Positions 1 to 5,458 of a stretch of 5,458 nt of DNA are shown here, in pieces. Position 1 is the first letter of the stretch, and each line of letters starts with the position of its first letter. The notes below the pieces were generated by a model. It was not told the origin of the DNA, ran no database searches, and saw only the letters and a list, made by a program, of their open reading frames with translations. The stretch covers positions 1 through 5,458 of the forward strand of contig MGRY01000190.1 of the NCBI GenBank assembly GCA_001799045.1, written 5' to 3'. The translations under genes were made by a program, and so were the position numbers. Source of the DNA: Deltaproteobacteria bacterium RIFCSPLOWO2_02_56_12 (GTDB taxonomy: Bacteria; Desulfobacterota; Binatia; UBA9968).

Positions 1-48
1 CGGCGCCTGCGCCCGCCAGAAACACGGCGCCTGCGCCCGCCAGAAACA
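1..48. repeat. Exact 24-bp tandem repeat, two copies
   Basis: Bases 1-24 and 25-48 are identical, with the unit starting CGGCGCCTGCGCCCGCCAGA. The unit length is a multiple of three, and the repeat lies inside the minus-strand reading frame. It therefore duplicates eight residues (consensus xFLAGAGA) of the hydrophobic signal segment without breaking the frame. The first copy touches the window edge, so further copies could lie outside. Confidence 0.9.
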
Positions 49-91
49 GCGTCAGCGCGACCAGCCCCGACAACACTCGGACATTTCGCAT
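1..91 (-). CDS. Exported protein, N-terminal fragment (signal peptide only)
   Basis: This is the 5' end of a minus-strand gene that continues past the left edge; only 30 complete codons are visible. The ATG at 91-89 is preceded by a good ribosome-binding site, GAGGAA, at 101-96. The peptide begins MRNVRVLSGLVALTLFLAGA and continues with a second VFLAGAGA block. The basic start followed by a long run of Leu, Val, Ala and Gly is a typical Sec signal peptide or N-terminal membrane segment. No Cys is visible, so a lipoprotein cannot be claimed. The hydrophobic tail is unusual because an 8-residue block is exactly duplicated by a DNA tandem repeat. It is transcribed divergently from the TRAP operon, and a candidate promoter lies upstream. 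The function of the mature protein cannot be told from this piece. Confidence 0.6.
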   Translation of the reverse strand, partial: MRNVRVLSGLVALTLFLAGAGAVFLAGAGA

Positions 92-115
92 ATCGTTCCT
101 CGAAAAGCTCAGTGG

Positions 116-144
116 TTTTTACTCCAAGCCGGACGAAATGTCTA
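116..144 (-). promoter_or_regulatory. Candidate sigma70-like promoter for the left-edge exported protein
   Basis: On the minus strand, TAGACA (144-139, 5 of 6 matches to the -35 consensus) is followed after 17 bp by TAAAAA (121-116, 4 of 6 matches to the -10 consensus). A start site near 109 would give a leader of about 18 nt carrying the GAGGAA ribosome-binding site. The position and spacing suit the gene, but this is a motif match only. Confidence 0.35.
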
Positions 145-169
145 TCCCTGCCTCGGAGCCGGCCCCGAT

Positions 170-197
170 TTGACATGACAGTGCCTTATCGAATAGT
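170..197 (+). promoter_or_regulatory. Candidate sigma70-like promoter for the TRAP operon
   Basis: TTGACA at 170-175 is a perfect -35 hexamer. After a 16-bp spacer comes AATAGT at 192-197, which matches 4 of 6 positions of the -10 consensus. Transcription would begin near 204 and leave an untranslated leader of about 110 nt before the ATG at 315. I see no convincing operator palindrome, riboswitch fold or leader peptide in the leader. The call rests on sequence match and position. Confidence 0.35.
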
Positions 198-314
198 GTC
201 GGCCTCAAAATTCCCGCTGGGGGCTGGTTGCTGCGGGTCTCATCGGGCTCAGGGACCTAGGCCGGCGCAAAACTCAGCTAAGGATCAGATCTAAGCTTGA
301 AGGGAGATTAGAAG

Positions 315-1358
315 ATGAAAAAGGGCTCACGGTTTCTTTGGCTTTTGCTTTTCACGTTAGCGGTCTCGCTTATCCTTGGAGATTCCCGAAAAATAACTCC
401 GTTCACATGGGCCGCCTCGGATCCGGCCCCCAAGCTCCCACCGGTCCTCTCCTTCGCTACCGCAGCCGAAGGCACCAGCAGCTACATCGTGGGCGGGGCC
501 TTTGCCAGCATTCTAAAGAAATATTTATCCATCAAAGTGGCGATCGAGCCCAGTGGCGCCGCCAACCGTTGGGTTCCCCTTATGGCCAGACAGGAAGTAG
601 ATTTCGGCATCCACTGCTCCTACCCGGACATGCACGACGCCTATTACGGGTTTCTCGGTTACAAGCAGATGGGGCCGCAACCGGTGCTGAGTTTCGCCGA
701 TGGTCATATCGTCCCGTGGGGCCTGATTTCCAACGACGCCAACATTAAGACCGTTTACGACTTAAAAGGAAAGCGCCTCTATGGAAAGCTCGTGGGCCAA
801 AGCTTGTATGAGCGAGGGGTCCCCGCGCTTCTTTCAGCTGCAGGCCTGACCGGTCAGGTGGAGGTGCTTGCCTTTCCCAATGTGGGAGAGGCCGCGCGGG
901 GTCTGGCGGAGGGCAGGGCTGAAGCTGTGGTCTACCTGCCCACGGTGGCGCCGTTGCTCGAGGTGAGCCGAACCAGCCGGCTTTATGCCGTGGCGGTGCC
1001 CAAAGAGGTGGTCGACAAAGTGAACAAAATAGAGCCCTCGATCATGTATGGCGTCTGGAAAAAAGGAGAGGCCTTCGCCGCCCAGGACACCCCCAGCATG
1101 TTCTTTGGCTGCGGGATGGTGGTGCGGGAGACGCTCAGCCCCGCAGTGGTGTCCACTATCTTGAAAACCATTTACGACCACTACGATGAATACAAAGGAT
1201 CTCATTCCGTCCTGCCGGAATGGACGGCCGAAAACGGAATCCGTATTCACGTTACCCCGTTCCATGCCGGGGCGGTCAGGTATTACAAAGAGAAGGGGCT
1301 CTGGACGGCTCAAGTCGAGAAGCGAAACCAGGAGCTGATCGCCAGGCGCCGCCGGTAA
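315..1358 (+). CDS. TAXI-family TRAP transporter solute-binding protein
   Basis: This 347-residue protein is the likely periplasmic receptor that captures the substrate and delivers it to the TRAP permease encoded just downstream. The ATG at 315 follows AGGGAG (301-306) at a good 8-nt spacing. A basic start (MKKGSR) and hydrophobic core (about residues 7-21) form a signal peptide; cleavage may lie near the Ala-Ala at 33-34. The mature part reads like the TAXI family (COG2358). It has an opening strand LSFATAAEGTSSY (45-57) and a Gly-Gly turn with helix GGAFASILKKY (60-70). PSGAANRWVPLMARQEVDFGI (79-99) corresponds to the family block in which a Gly/Ser-rich turn precedes a leucine-rich helix and the 'G-x-x-D-x-G' strand. 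VYDLKGKRLY (147-156) follows, and near the C-terminus comes the characteristic FHAGAVRYYKEKGLW (316-330). The length is normal for the family. Characterised TAXI proteins bind glutamate-like or oxoacid ligands, but the substrate here cannot be read from sequence. The gene lies 8 bp upstream of the permease and is surely cotranscribed with it. Confidence 0.93.
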   Translation: MKKGSRFLWLLLFTLAVSLILGDSRKITPFTWAASDPAPKLPPVLSFATAAEGTSSYIVGGAFASILKKYLSIKVAIEPSGAANRWVPLMARQEVDFGIHCSYPDMHDAYYGFLGYKQMGPQPVLSFADGHIVPWGLISNDANIKTVYDLKGKRLYGKLVGQSLYERGVPALLSAAGLTGQVEVLAFPNVGEAARGLAEGRAEAVVYLPTVAPLLEVSRTSRLYAVAVPKEVVDKVNKIEPSIMYGVWKKGEAFAAQDTPSMFFGCGMVVRETLSPAVVSTILKTIYDHYDEYKGSHSVLPEWTAENGIRIHVTPFHAGAVRYYKEKGLWTAQVEKRNQELIARRRR

Positions 1359-1366
1359 GAAACCCG

Positions 1367-3322
1367 ATGGAGGCCACCGAACTTTTAGACCGAACCGGTG
1401 AAGCCCTGGCGGCGGGGAGAAGTCGCCGCTATTCGGGCTTCATGGGGAAGTTTATCTCGGCCCTGCCCCTCATCACCTCCAGCTATATCCTCCTTTATGT
1501 GGGCGACTTCTTCGACTACCTGGGCCTTCATCTCTATGGCGCCCATCGCGCTCTGGTATACGCCTTCGCCCTTATCCTTGTGTTTCTTCTGGTTCCAGCC
1601 GGTAAAAAGGCGCCGCTGGACCGACTGCCCTGGTACGATGCCCTATTAGCCGCCGCCGGCGCCATCAGCTCCCTCTACATCTTTTTTAACTGGGAGCAAG
1701 TAACTCTTTTCTATGGCCAGCCTACCCTCCTTATTCTCGTCCTGGGCGGGATTACGCTCCTCACGACTCTGGAGGCTGCCCGGCGCACCGTGGGGTCCGC
1801 CGTCGCGATCCTCGGCGCCATTTTTATTTTTTACGTTCTGTTTGGCAACTACTTCCCTGGATTCCTCTTCACCAGGGGCTATTCCTACGCGCGCATGATC
1901 GGCCACTTCTATACCTCGGATGGCGCCCTTTTTGGCCTGGCGCTGGAGATTTTTACCGTCATCGTCGCCACCTATGTCATTTTCGGCCAGTTCATCCAGG
2001 TTTCCGGGGCGGGCGACTTTTTTCTCAAGCTCGGCATCTCGCTGGTCGGAGGGTATCGGGGAGGCCCGGCCAAGGTATGCGTCTTTGCCTCAAGTCTCTT
2101 CGGCACCGTCTCCGGAAGCGCGGTGGCCAATGTCGTCGTGGATGGGCCGATCACCATCAACATGATGAAGCGCCTGGGATACCGTGCCGCTTTTGCCGGA
2201 GGGGTCGAGGCGGCCGCTTCCAACGGGGGACAAATCATGCCCCCGGTCATGGGCGCCGCAGCCTTTCTCATGGCCGAGATCCTGGGAATGCCCTACTGGT
2301 CGGTTGCCGTCGCCGCGTTTCTCCCCGCCTTGCTTTACTATGTGGCCCTTTATTTTATGCTGGACTTTGAAGCCGCGAAGACCGGGCTCAGCGGTTTGGA
2401 TAAAGAAGAGATCCCGCCGTTCTTTGAGATTCTAAAGGAAGGCTGGTTCTTTCTTATTCCCATTGTCGTTCTCCTCTTTTTCATCGGCTATCTCGGATAC
2501 AACGTAGCCAAGTCAGGCCTTTACGCAACATTGTCCTTGGTGGCGGTTTGCTATCTCAGAAAAGAAACCCGGCTCAGCCTGAGCAAAATAAAGAGCGGGC
2601 TCGAACAAGGAGCGCTGGCCTTCGCAGATCTTGGACCCGCGGCCGGCGTCATCGGCATTATCATGAGCGCGGTTTCGCTCACCGGCCTGGGCATGACCCT
2701 TTCCTCCGGACTCATCGAGGCTTCCGGTGGTCATCTCTGGCTTTTACTCGTGCTCACAGCCATTGCATCGATCATCATGGGGATGGGGGCATCGACCCTG
2801 TTGGTCTATATTGTGCTGGCTATGTTTGTGGCTCCGGCCGTCATTAAGATGGGGGTGGAGCCTTTGGCCGCCCACCTTTTCATTTTCTACTTTGGCTGCA
2901 TGTCCTTGGTTACGCCGCCGGTCGCTTTAGCGGCCTATGCAGCGGCGGTCATTGCCAAGGCGGATTACTGGCAGACCGGATGGGAGGCAAGCAGGCTCGG
3001 GATTGTAGGCTACATTGCGCCTTTTATTTTCGTTTATCAGCCGGCGCTGCTGTTGCACGGATCAACCGGCGAAGTTTTGCTCGCGGCGACGACGGCAGTG
3101 ATCGGAACTATTGCCCTCGCCGGAGCCATGTCCGGATATTTCTTTGGCTCGGTATCCTGGTGGCAACGCATTTTACTTGGGGTGGGATCCGTAACGCTGA
3201 TCTATCCCGGCTGGAAGACCGATCTCATCGGCCTGGCCCTGGTGCTGGTCGTGGTGGCGGGGGCCAAGCTCGCTAACATGTTTGGCCGCCGGACCGAGGT
3301 GGCGCAACGGGACGTAGGCTGA
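1367..3322 (+). CDS. TRAP transporter fused permease (DctQM-type, 4TM/12TM, TAXI-associated)
   Basis: This large inner-membrane protein combines the small (DctQ-like) and large (DctM-like) TRAP subunits, the usual arrangement for TAXI systems. It would drive uptake with an ion gradient, commonly sodium. I chose the ATG at 1367 (651 residues), 8 bp after the receptor stop and after a weak GGTAAG site. The frame stays open back to 1220, but that extension is polar and overlaps the receptor gene, so I reject it; another in-frame ATG lies at 1442. About residues 30-205 hold the Q-like helices, including EAARRTVG (136-143) and DGALFG (185-190). The M domain has GGYRGGPAK (228-236), SGSAVAN (249-255), the GGVEAAASNGGQIMPPVMG block (278-296) and, in its second half, LVTPPVALAAYAAA around T516-P518. 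These are hallmark TRAP-M motifs. One oddity is GMGAST at 472-477, where the family usually has GMGxPT. Length and motif order indicate an intact protein. Confidence 0.94.
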   Translation: MEATELLDRTGEALAAGRSRRYSGFMGKFISALPLITSSYILLYVGDFFDYLGLHLYGAHRALVYAFALILVFLLVPAGKKAPLDRLPWYDALLAAAGAISSLYIFFNWEQVTLFYGQPTLLILVLGGITLLTTLEAARRTVGSAVAILGAIFIFYVLFGNYFPGFLFTRGYSYARMIGHFYTSDGALFGLALEIFTVIVATYVIFGQFIQVSGAGDFFLKLGISLVGGYRGGPAKVCVFASSLFGTVSGSAVANVVVDGPITINMMKRLGYRAAFAGGVEAAASNGGQIMPPVMGAAAFLMAEILGMPYWSVAVAAFLPALLYYVALYFMLDFEAAKTGLSGLDKEEIPPFFEILKEGWFFLIPIVVLLFFIGYLGYNVAKSGLYATLSLVAVCYLRKETRLSLSKIKSGLEQGALAFADLGPAAGVIGIIMSAVSLTGLGMTLSSGLIEASGGHLWLLLVLTAIASIIMGMGASTLLVYIVLAMFVAPAVIKMGVEPLAAHLFIFYFGCMSLVTPPVALAAYAAAVIAKADYWQTGWEASRLGIVGYIAPFIFVYQPALLLHGSTGEVLLAATTAVIGTIALAGAMSGYFFGSVSWWQRILLGVGSVTLIYPGWKTDLIGLALVLVVVAGAKLANMFGRRTEVAQRDVG

Positions 3323-3387
3323 CAGGTGATCGTTGAGGCGATTTGGGAGTTGTCAGTGGCCGGACCTCAAAAGCAAATCCCTATCAT

Positions 3388-4179
3388 TTAGAATCGATTA
3401 AAGCGGGCGGCAAGCGCCTTCACCACAAAGGCGCACGGCCGATTCCGGATCGCGGCGACAATCAGCCGGTTCTTGAAGCCGGGAATACAGATCACGCGGC
3501 CTCTCTCAAGGGCAGCGAGCGATTCCGCGACTACATCTTCCGCTTTCATCCAGAGGAATTCCGGAATCCTCGTTTTATAGTCCCCATATCCCGGATGGTC
3601 GTGAAACTCGGTGTGGGTCAGGCCCGGACAGAGGGCCTGGGCTCGGACTCCGCTACCCTTGAGCTCGTCTTGCAGCGCTTGTGAAAAGACATTCAGGTAT
3701 GCCTTGGTGGCCGAGTAGGTCGCGTTCCTTACGCTTCCCATGAAGGCCGCGATAGAGGAGACGTTGATGATCGACCCGCGCCCTCTGGCAATCATCCCGG
3801 GCAGCGCCGCCCGGCACAGACGCACGGTAGCGAGAACATGGACTTGAATCATTGCTGCGTTTCTTTCAGGCGGGACATCCACAAACTTTCCCGGCACACC
3901 GAACCCGGCATTGTTGATCAAGACTTCCAGATCTCCGATCTCGCCGATCTTCTTCTCAACCCGTTCGACGTCGGCAGGATCAGAAAGATCGGCGAGGAAA
4001 ACTTGGGCGTTAACATGAAACTCTTGTTGCAATTCGTCGGCAAGGCCCTTTAGCAGCTCCCGGCGCCTTGCCACAAGGACAAGGTCATGGCCTTGAGCAG
4101 CTAGAGCGCGGGCAAAGGCCGCGCCAATCCCGCTCGAAGCCCCGGTGATTAAAGCTGCGCCTGTTGGTGAACCCACCAA
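3388..4179 (-). CDS. Short-chain dehydrogenase/reductase (classical SDR, COG0300-like)
   Basis: This 263-residue protein is a likely soluble NAD(P)-dependent oxidoreductase with a Rossmann fold; its substrate is unknown. It has the nucleotide-binding motif TGASSGIG (12-19), basic residues R38-R40 after the second strand that favour NADP(H), and Asp64 of the ADLSD segment. NNAG follows at 89-92, then the catalytic Ser142, Tyr155 and Lys159 (YSATK) and the CPG turn (184-186). The fourth member of the classical tetrad, an Asn in the 'IxxN' helix, appears as His114 (codon CAT). The length is normal. The start is a TTG at 4179-4177 chosen from the AGGCGG site 9 nt upstream; a GTG at 4176-4174 is the alternative and removes one residue. 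It is the last gene of the minus-strand cluster, 39 bp after the 108-residue protein, and converges with the TRAP permease. Acyl or lipid-related substrates are common in COG0300, but this is not shown here. Confidence 0.93.
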   Translation of the reverse strand: MVGSPTGAALITGASSGIGAAFARALAAQGHDLVLVARRRELLKGLADELQQEFHVNAQVFLADLSDPADVERVEKKIGEIGDLEVLINNAGFGVPGKFVDVPPERNAAMIQVHVLATVRLCRAALPGMIARGRGSIINVSSIAAFMGSVRNATYSATKAYLNVFSQALQDELKGSGVRAQALCPGLTHTEFHDHPGYGDYKTRIPEFLWMKAEDVVAESLAALERGRVICIPGFKNRLIVAAIRNRPCAFVVKALAARFNRF

Positions 4180-4188
4180 GTCGAAACA

Positions 4189-4194
4189 CCGCCT
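4189..4194 (-). promoter_or_regulatory. Ribosome-binding site deciding the SDR start
   Basis: On the minus strand AGGCGG (4194-4189) stands 9 nt before TTG at 4179 and 12 nt before GTG at 4176. No in-frame ATG lies near it. The spacing favours the TTG start. Confidence 0.5.
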
Positions 4195-4218
4195 ATCTTG
4201 GAAAGGATTTTTCTCTTG

Positions 4219-4545
4219 TTATGTCCTGCGGGCGAACTTGTTTAGAAAATCATCTTGCGAGCGGCCAAAGTCCGGGCGCCTGCCAAATACGTGGACCAGT
4301 TTGCCGCCGAGCTTTGGCACGGTAATGCGAAAAGGACCACCCCATTCCCGCTTCGGCAAGATATTCCGGTAATTTTTTGGCAACTCACCTTCGAAAACTT
4401 TCCAGCAACCGTCGGCCTTGAAGTGGTCGTACGCGGCGTCCGGGTGTTTTGCCACGAACCGCCAGAAATCCAACCGCCCCGGCCTGAGGATGAAGAACCA
4501 ATATGTGGCCGCTGCAACAATGACTGCTATTGCGAATTCGATCAT
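4219..4545 (-). CDS. Small membrane-anchored protein of unknown function
   Basis: This is a 108-residue protein I cannot name. It opens with one hydrophobic segment, about residues 3-20 (MIEFAIAVIVAAATYWFFIL), acting as an uncleaved anchor and followed at once by a basic RPGR. The rest looks soluble, compact and rich in Trp, Phe, Lys and Arg. Its features include LDFWRFVAKHPDAAYDHF (25-42), a single Cys47 in GCWKVF, PKNYRNILPKREW (56-68), GPFRITVPKLGGK (70-82) and HVFGRRPDF (85-93). By the positive-inside rule the soluble part would be cytoplasmic. The ATG at 4545 follows GAGA (4555-4552) and AGGG (4560-4557), a modest ribosome-binding region. It sits 24 bp after the peptidase gene and 39 bp before the SDR on the same strand. 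That spacing and the protein-like composition make a real gene much more likely than the overlapping open frames on either strand. No enzyme motif is visible. Confidence 0.8.
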   Translation of the reverse strand: MIEFAIAVIVAAATYWFFILRPGRLDFWRFVAKHPDAAYDHFKADGCWKVFEGELPKNYRNILPKREWGGPFRITVPKLGGKLVHVFGRRPDFGRSQDDFLNKFARRT

Positions 4546-4569
4546 CGTCGGTCTCGCCCTTTTTTTCTA

Positions 4570-5352
4570 CTACTTCGGCTGGCAGGCAACCGGCCACACA
4601 ACACGCGTACCCTGCGGCCAGATTCGACCATCGATGGTCGCGTACGGGATTGTAACCGCTGATTCCTGGGGTTTGGCGCCGGCTTCGTGGTAGATCACAA
4701 GAGGATCGAATAGATTCGCACCTCCCGTTGACCCGCGGGCGCCTACTATCAGATCACCGTTTGGGCTTTTGCGCGTCGTGAGATGAAGATGGGGATACCC
4801 ATAGGCGCGGAAATGCCCCCCGGTGGTGCCGGTTTTCCCTGAACGTGCGACCACCTGTCCCGCGACCACCCTTACGCCTATCGACAGTTCAGGGAGAGAT
4901 AGGAGGTGTTGGTATTTCGAATAGACCCAGTAAGGCAAGCCGGTATCATCCGGTGAATGGCGCAGCCACAGATAGTTCCCTTCCAACTGTCCCCCTTCGT
5001 CCTTGGTTGCCACCGTGCCTGCTGCCAGGGCCAGAAGAGGGGTTCCTTCGGCCAGCGAGATGTCAATACCGCCATGGTAGCCACCGAATTCCCAACTCGG
5101 CCGCCTGCTGCCGTCATAGCGGGTTTCCGACCCGAATGGCGAGGCAATCTCCGGACAACGGGCTTTGTCGGGGAAAACAGCCTGCAAACCGCTTGGTCTG
5201 ATCATCTCATCTCCGCGAGCCGGCTCCATCGTTTGCTCCTGCGGCATGCCCGGTTGCCTCCGGCGATCCTGAGATGCGCCTTGCAATCTCCCCGGCAGCA
5301 CCAAAGTCACCAGCCAAACAATTAGTATGAGCGGGATTATCCGTCTTGTCAT
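4570..5352 (-). CDS. Exported M23/LytM-like metallopeptidase
   Basis: This 260-residue protein is probably a zinc endopeptidase that cuts peptidoglycan cross-bridges, or a related envelope regulator. The basic start and hydrophobic run (MTRRIIPLILIVWLVTLVLP) form a signal peptide with likely cleavage near Ala26. A polar, Arg/Gln/Pro-rich linker (27-60) precedes the domain. The M23 core starts at SPFG (71-74). It includes the HxxxD metal motif (His93, Asp97 in GYHGGIDIS), the GTPLLALAAGTV strand (103-114) and YQHL with His149. VVAGQVVARSGKTG (162-175) and the HxH motif (His188 and His190 in PHLHL) follow. All expected zinc and catalytic residues are present, so activity is plausible. The segment between GKTG and PHLHL is longer than in typical LytM proteins (GHFRAYGY inserted). 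A C-terminal tail (about 225-260, ending WPVACQPK) lies beyond the usual domain. The ATG at 5352 has only a weak AGGG nearby but gives the complete signal peptide. It is the first gene of the cluster. Confidence 0.9.
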   Translation of the reverse strand: MTRRIIPLILIVWLVTLVLPGRLQGASQDRRRQPGMPQEQTMEPARGDEMIRPSGLQAVFPDKARCPEIASPFGSETRYDGSRRPSWEFGGYHGGIDISLAEGTPLLALAAGTVATKDEGGQLEGNYLWLRHSPDDTGLPYWVYSKYQHLLSLPELSIGVRVVAGQVVARSGKTGTTGGHFRAYGYPHLHLTTRKSPNGDLIVGARGSTGGANLFDPLVIYHEAGAKPQESAVTIPYATIDGRIWPQGTRVVWPVACQPK

Positions 5353-5377
5353 GGGCCCTAGAGTAAAGACAGAGGGG

Positions 5378-5406
5378 ATTCTCTTGCTTTCTCACGCAGT
5401 TGTCAA
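5378..5406 (-). promoter_or_regulatory. Candidate sigma70-like promoter for the peptidase-DUF-SDR cluster
   Basis: On the minus strand a perfect -35 hexamer TTGACA (5406-5401) is followed after exactly 17 bp by GAGAAT (5383-5378), which keeps the conserved A at position 2 and T at position 6 of the -10 box. Transcription would start near 5371, about 18 nt before the peptidase ATG. No other promoter-like pair is obvious in the short gaps downstream, which fits a single transcript for all three genes. Confidence 0.45.
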
Positions 5407-5458
5407 GGTGATTCGACCCCGGGCATTTGGCCCAATGGAGAGTAAATTACCCTTTTTA

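Noticed and set aside
112..294. Open frame of 60 codons on the plus strand in the divergent intergenic region
   Set aside because: It begins at GTG with no ribosome-binding site, has a low-complexity, Arg/Pro/Ser-rich composition unlike a protein family, and overlaps both candidate promoters.
834..1313. 159-codon minus-strand open frame inside the receptor gene
   Set aside because: It is a shadow of the TAXI reading frame, with no family features or ribosome-binding site, and the opposite strand matches a known family from end to end.
1220..1366. Upstream in-frame extension of the permease
   Set aside because: The 49 added residues are polar and basic, overlap the receptor gene and lie before a well-placed ATG at 1367, so they are only an open frame.
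3319..3356. Inverted repeat CTGACA / TGTCAG after the permease stop
   Set aside because: The stem is only 6 bp with a 26-nt loop and no T-run; the convergent gap 3323-3387 has no convincing terminator.
3414..3434. Perfect 7-bp inverted repeat GCGCCTT / AAGGCGC with a 7-nt loop, considered as a terminator
   Set aside because: It lies inside the SDR coding region and has no T-run after it on either strand, so it is not a credible intrinsic terminator.
4255..4662. 135-codon plus-strand open frame opposite the 108-residue protein and peptidase end
   Set aside because: It spans two minus-strand genes and their gap, and its composition is not protein-like. The minus strand has the signal and anchor segments and the M23 motifs.
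5435..5458. ATG at 5435 starting a possible plus-strand gene at the right edge
   Set aside because: Only eight codons are visible and no ribosome-binding site precedes it, so it cannot be supported.

Overview
The window is an ordinary chromosomal segment from a moderately GC-rich bacterium, probably Gram-negative. It has signal peptides, a TAXI-type TRAP transporter and an exported M23-family protein. TAXI receptors joined to fused permeases, together with this codon style, would suit a Desulfobacterota/deltaproteobacterial or similar environmental lineage. That placement is a weak inference: no rRNA or taxonomic marker is present.

Layout. (a) Positions 1-91, minus strand: only the signal-peptide start of an exported protein that runs off the left edge. 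It carries an exact, in-frame 24-bp tandem duplication. (b) Positions 92-314: a divergent intergenic region with one plausible sigma70-like promoter in each direction. (c) Positions 315-3322, plus strand: a two-gene TRAP transporter operon. A periplasmic TAXI solute-binding protein is followed after 8 bp by a fused DctQM-type permease. Together these form a complete secondary, ion-driven high-affinity uptake system of unknown substrate, probably an organic acid or amino-acid-like anion. (d) Positions 3323-3387: a 65-bp convergent gap with no recognisable terminator. (e) Positions 3388-5352, minus strand: a compact three-gene cluster, transcribed right to left. It encodes an exported M23/LytM-like peptidase, a 108-residue membrane-anchored protein of unknown function and a classical short-chain dehydrogenase. 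The gaps are 24 and 39 bp, and a good sigma70-like promoter lies just upstream of the peptidase gene. (f) Positions 5407-5458: nothing recognisable.

The TRAP operon is self-sufficient as a transporter, but no catabolic gene adjoins it to reveal the substrate. The minus-strand cluster mixes envelope and metabolic functions, and its genes need not share a pathway. I found no mobile element, CRISPR array, RNA gene or sign of a novel multi-gene system. The points most worth a second look are small: the duplicated signal-peptide segment, two substitutions at normally conserved positions (the permease GMGxPT motif and the SDR active-site Asn), and the uncharacterised 108-residue protein.
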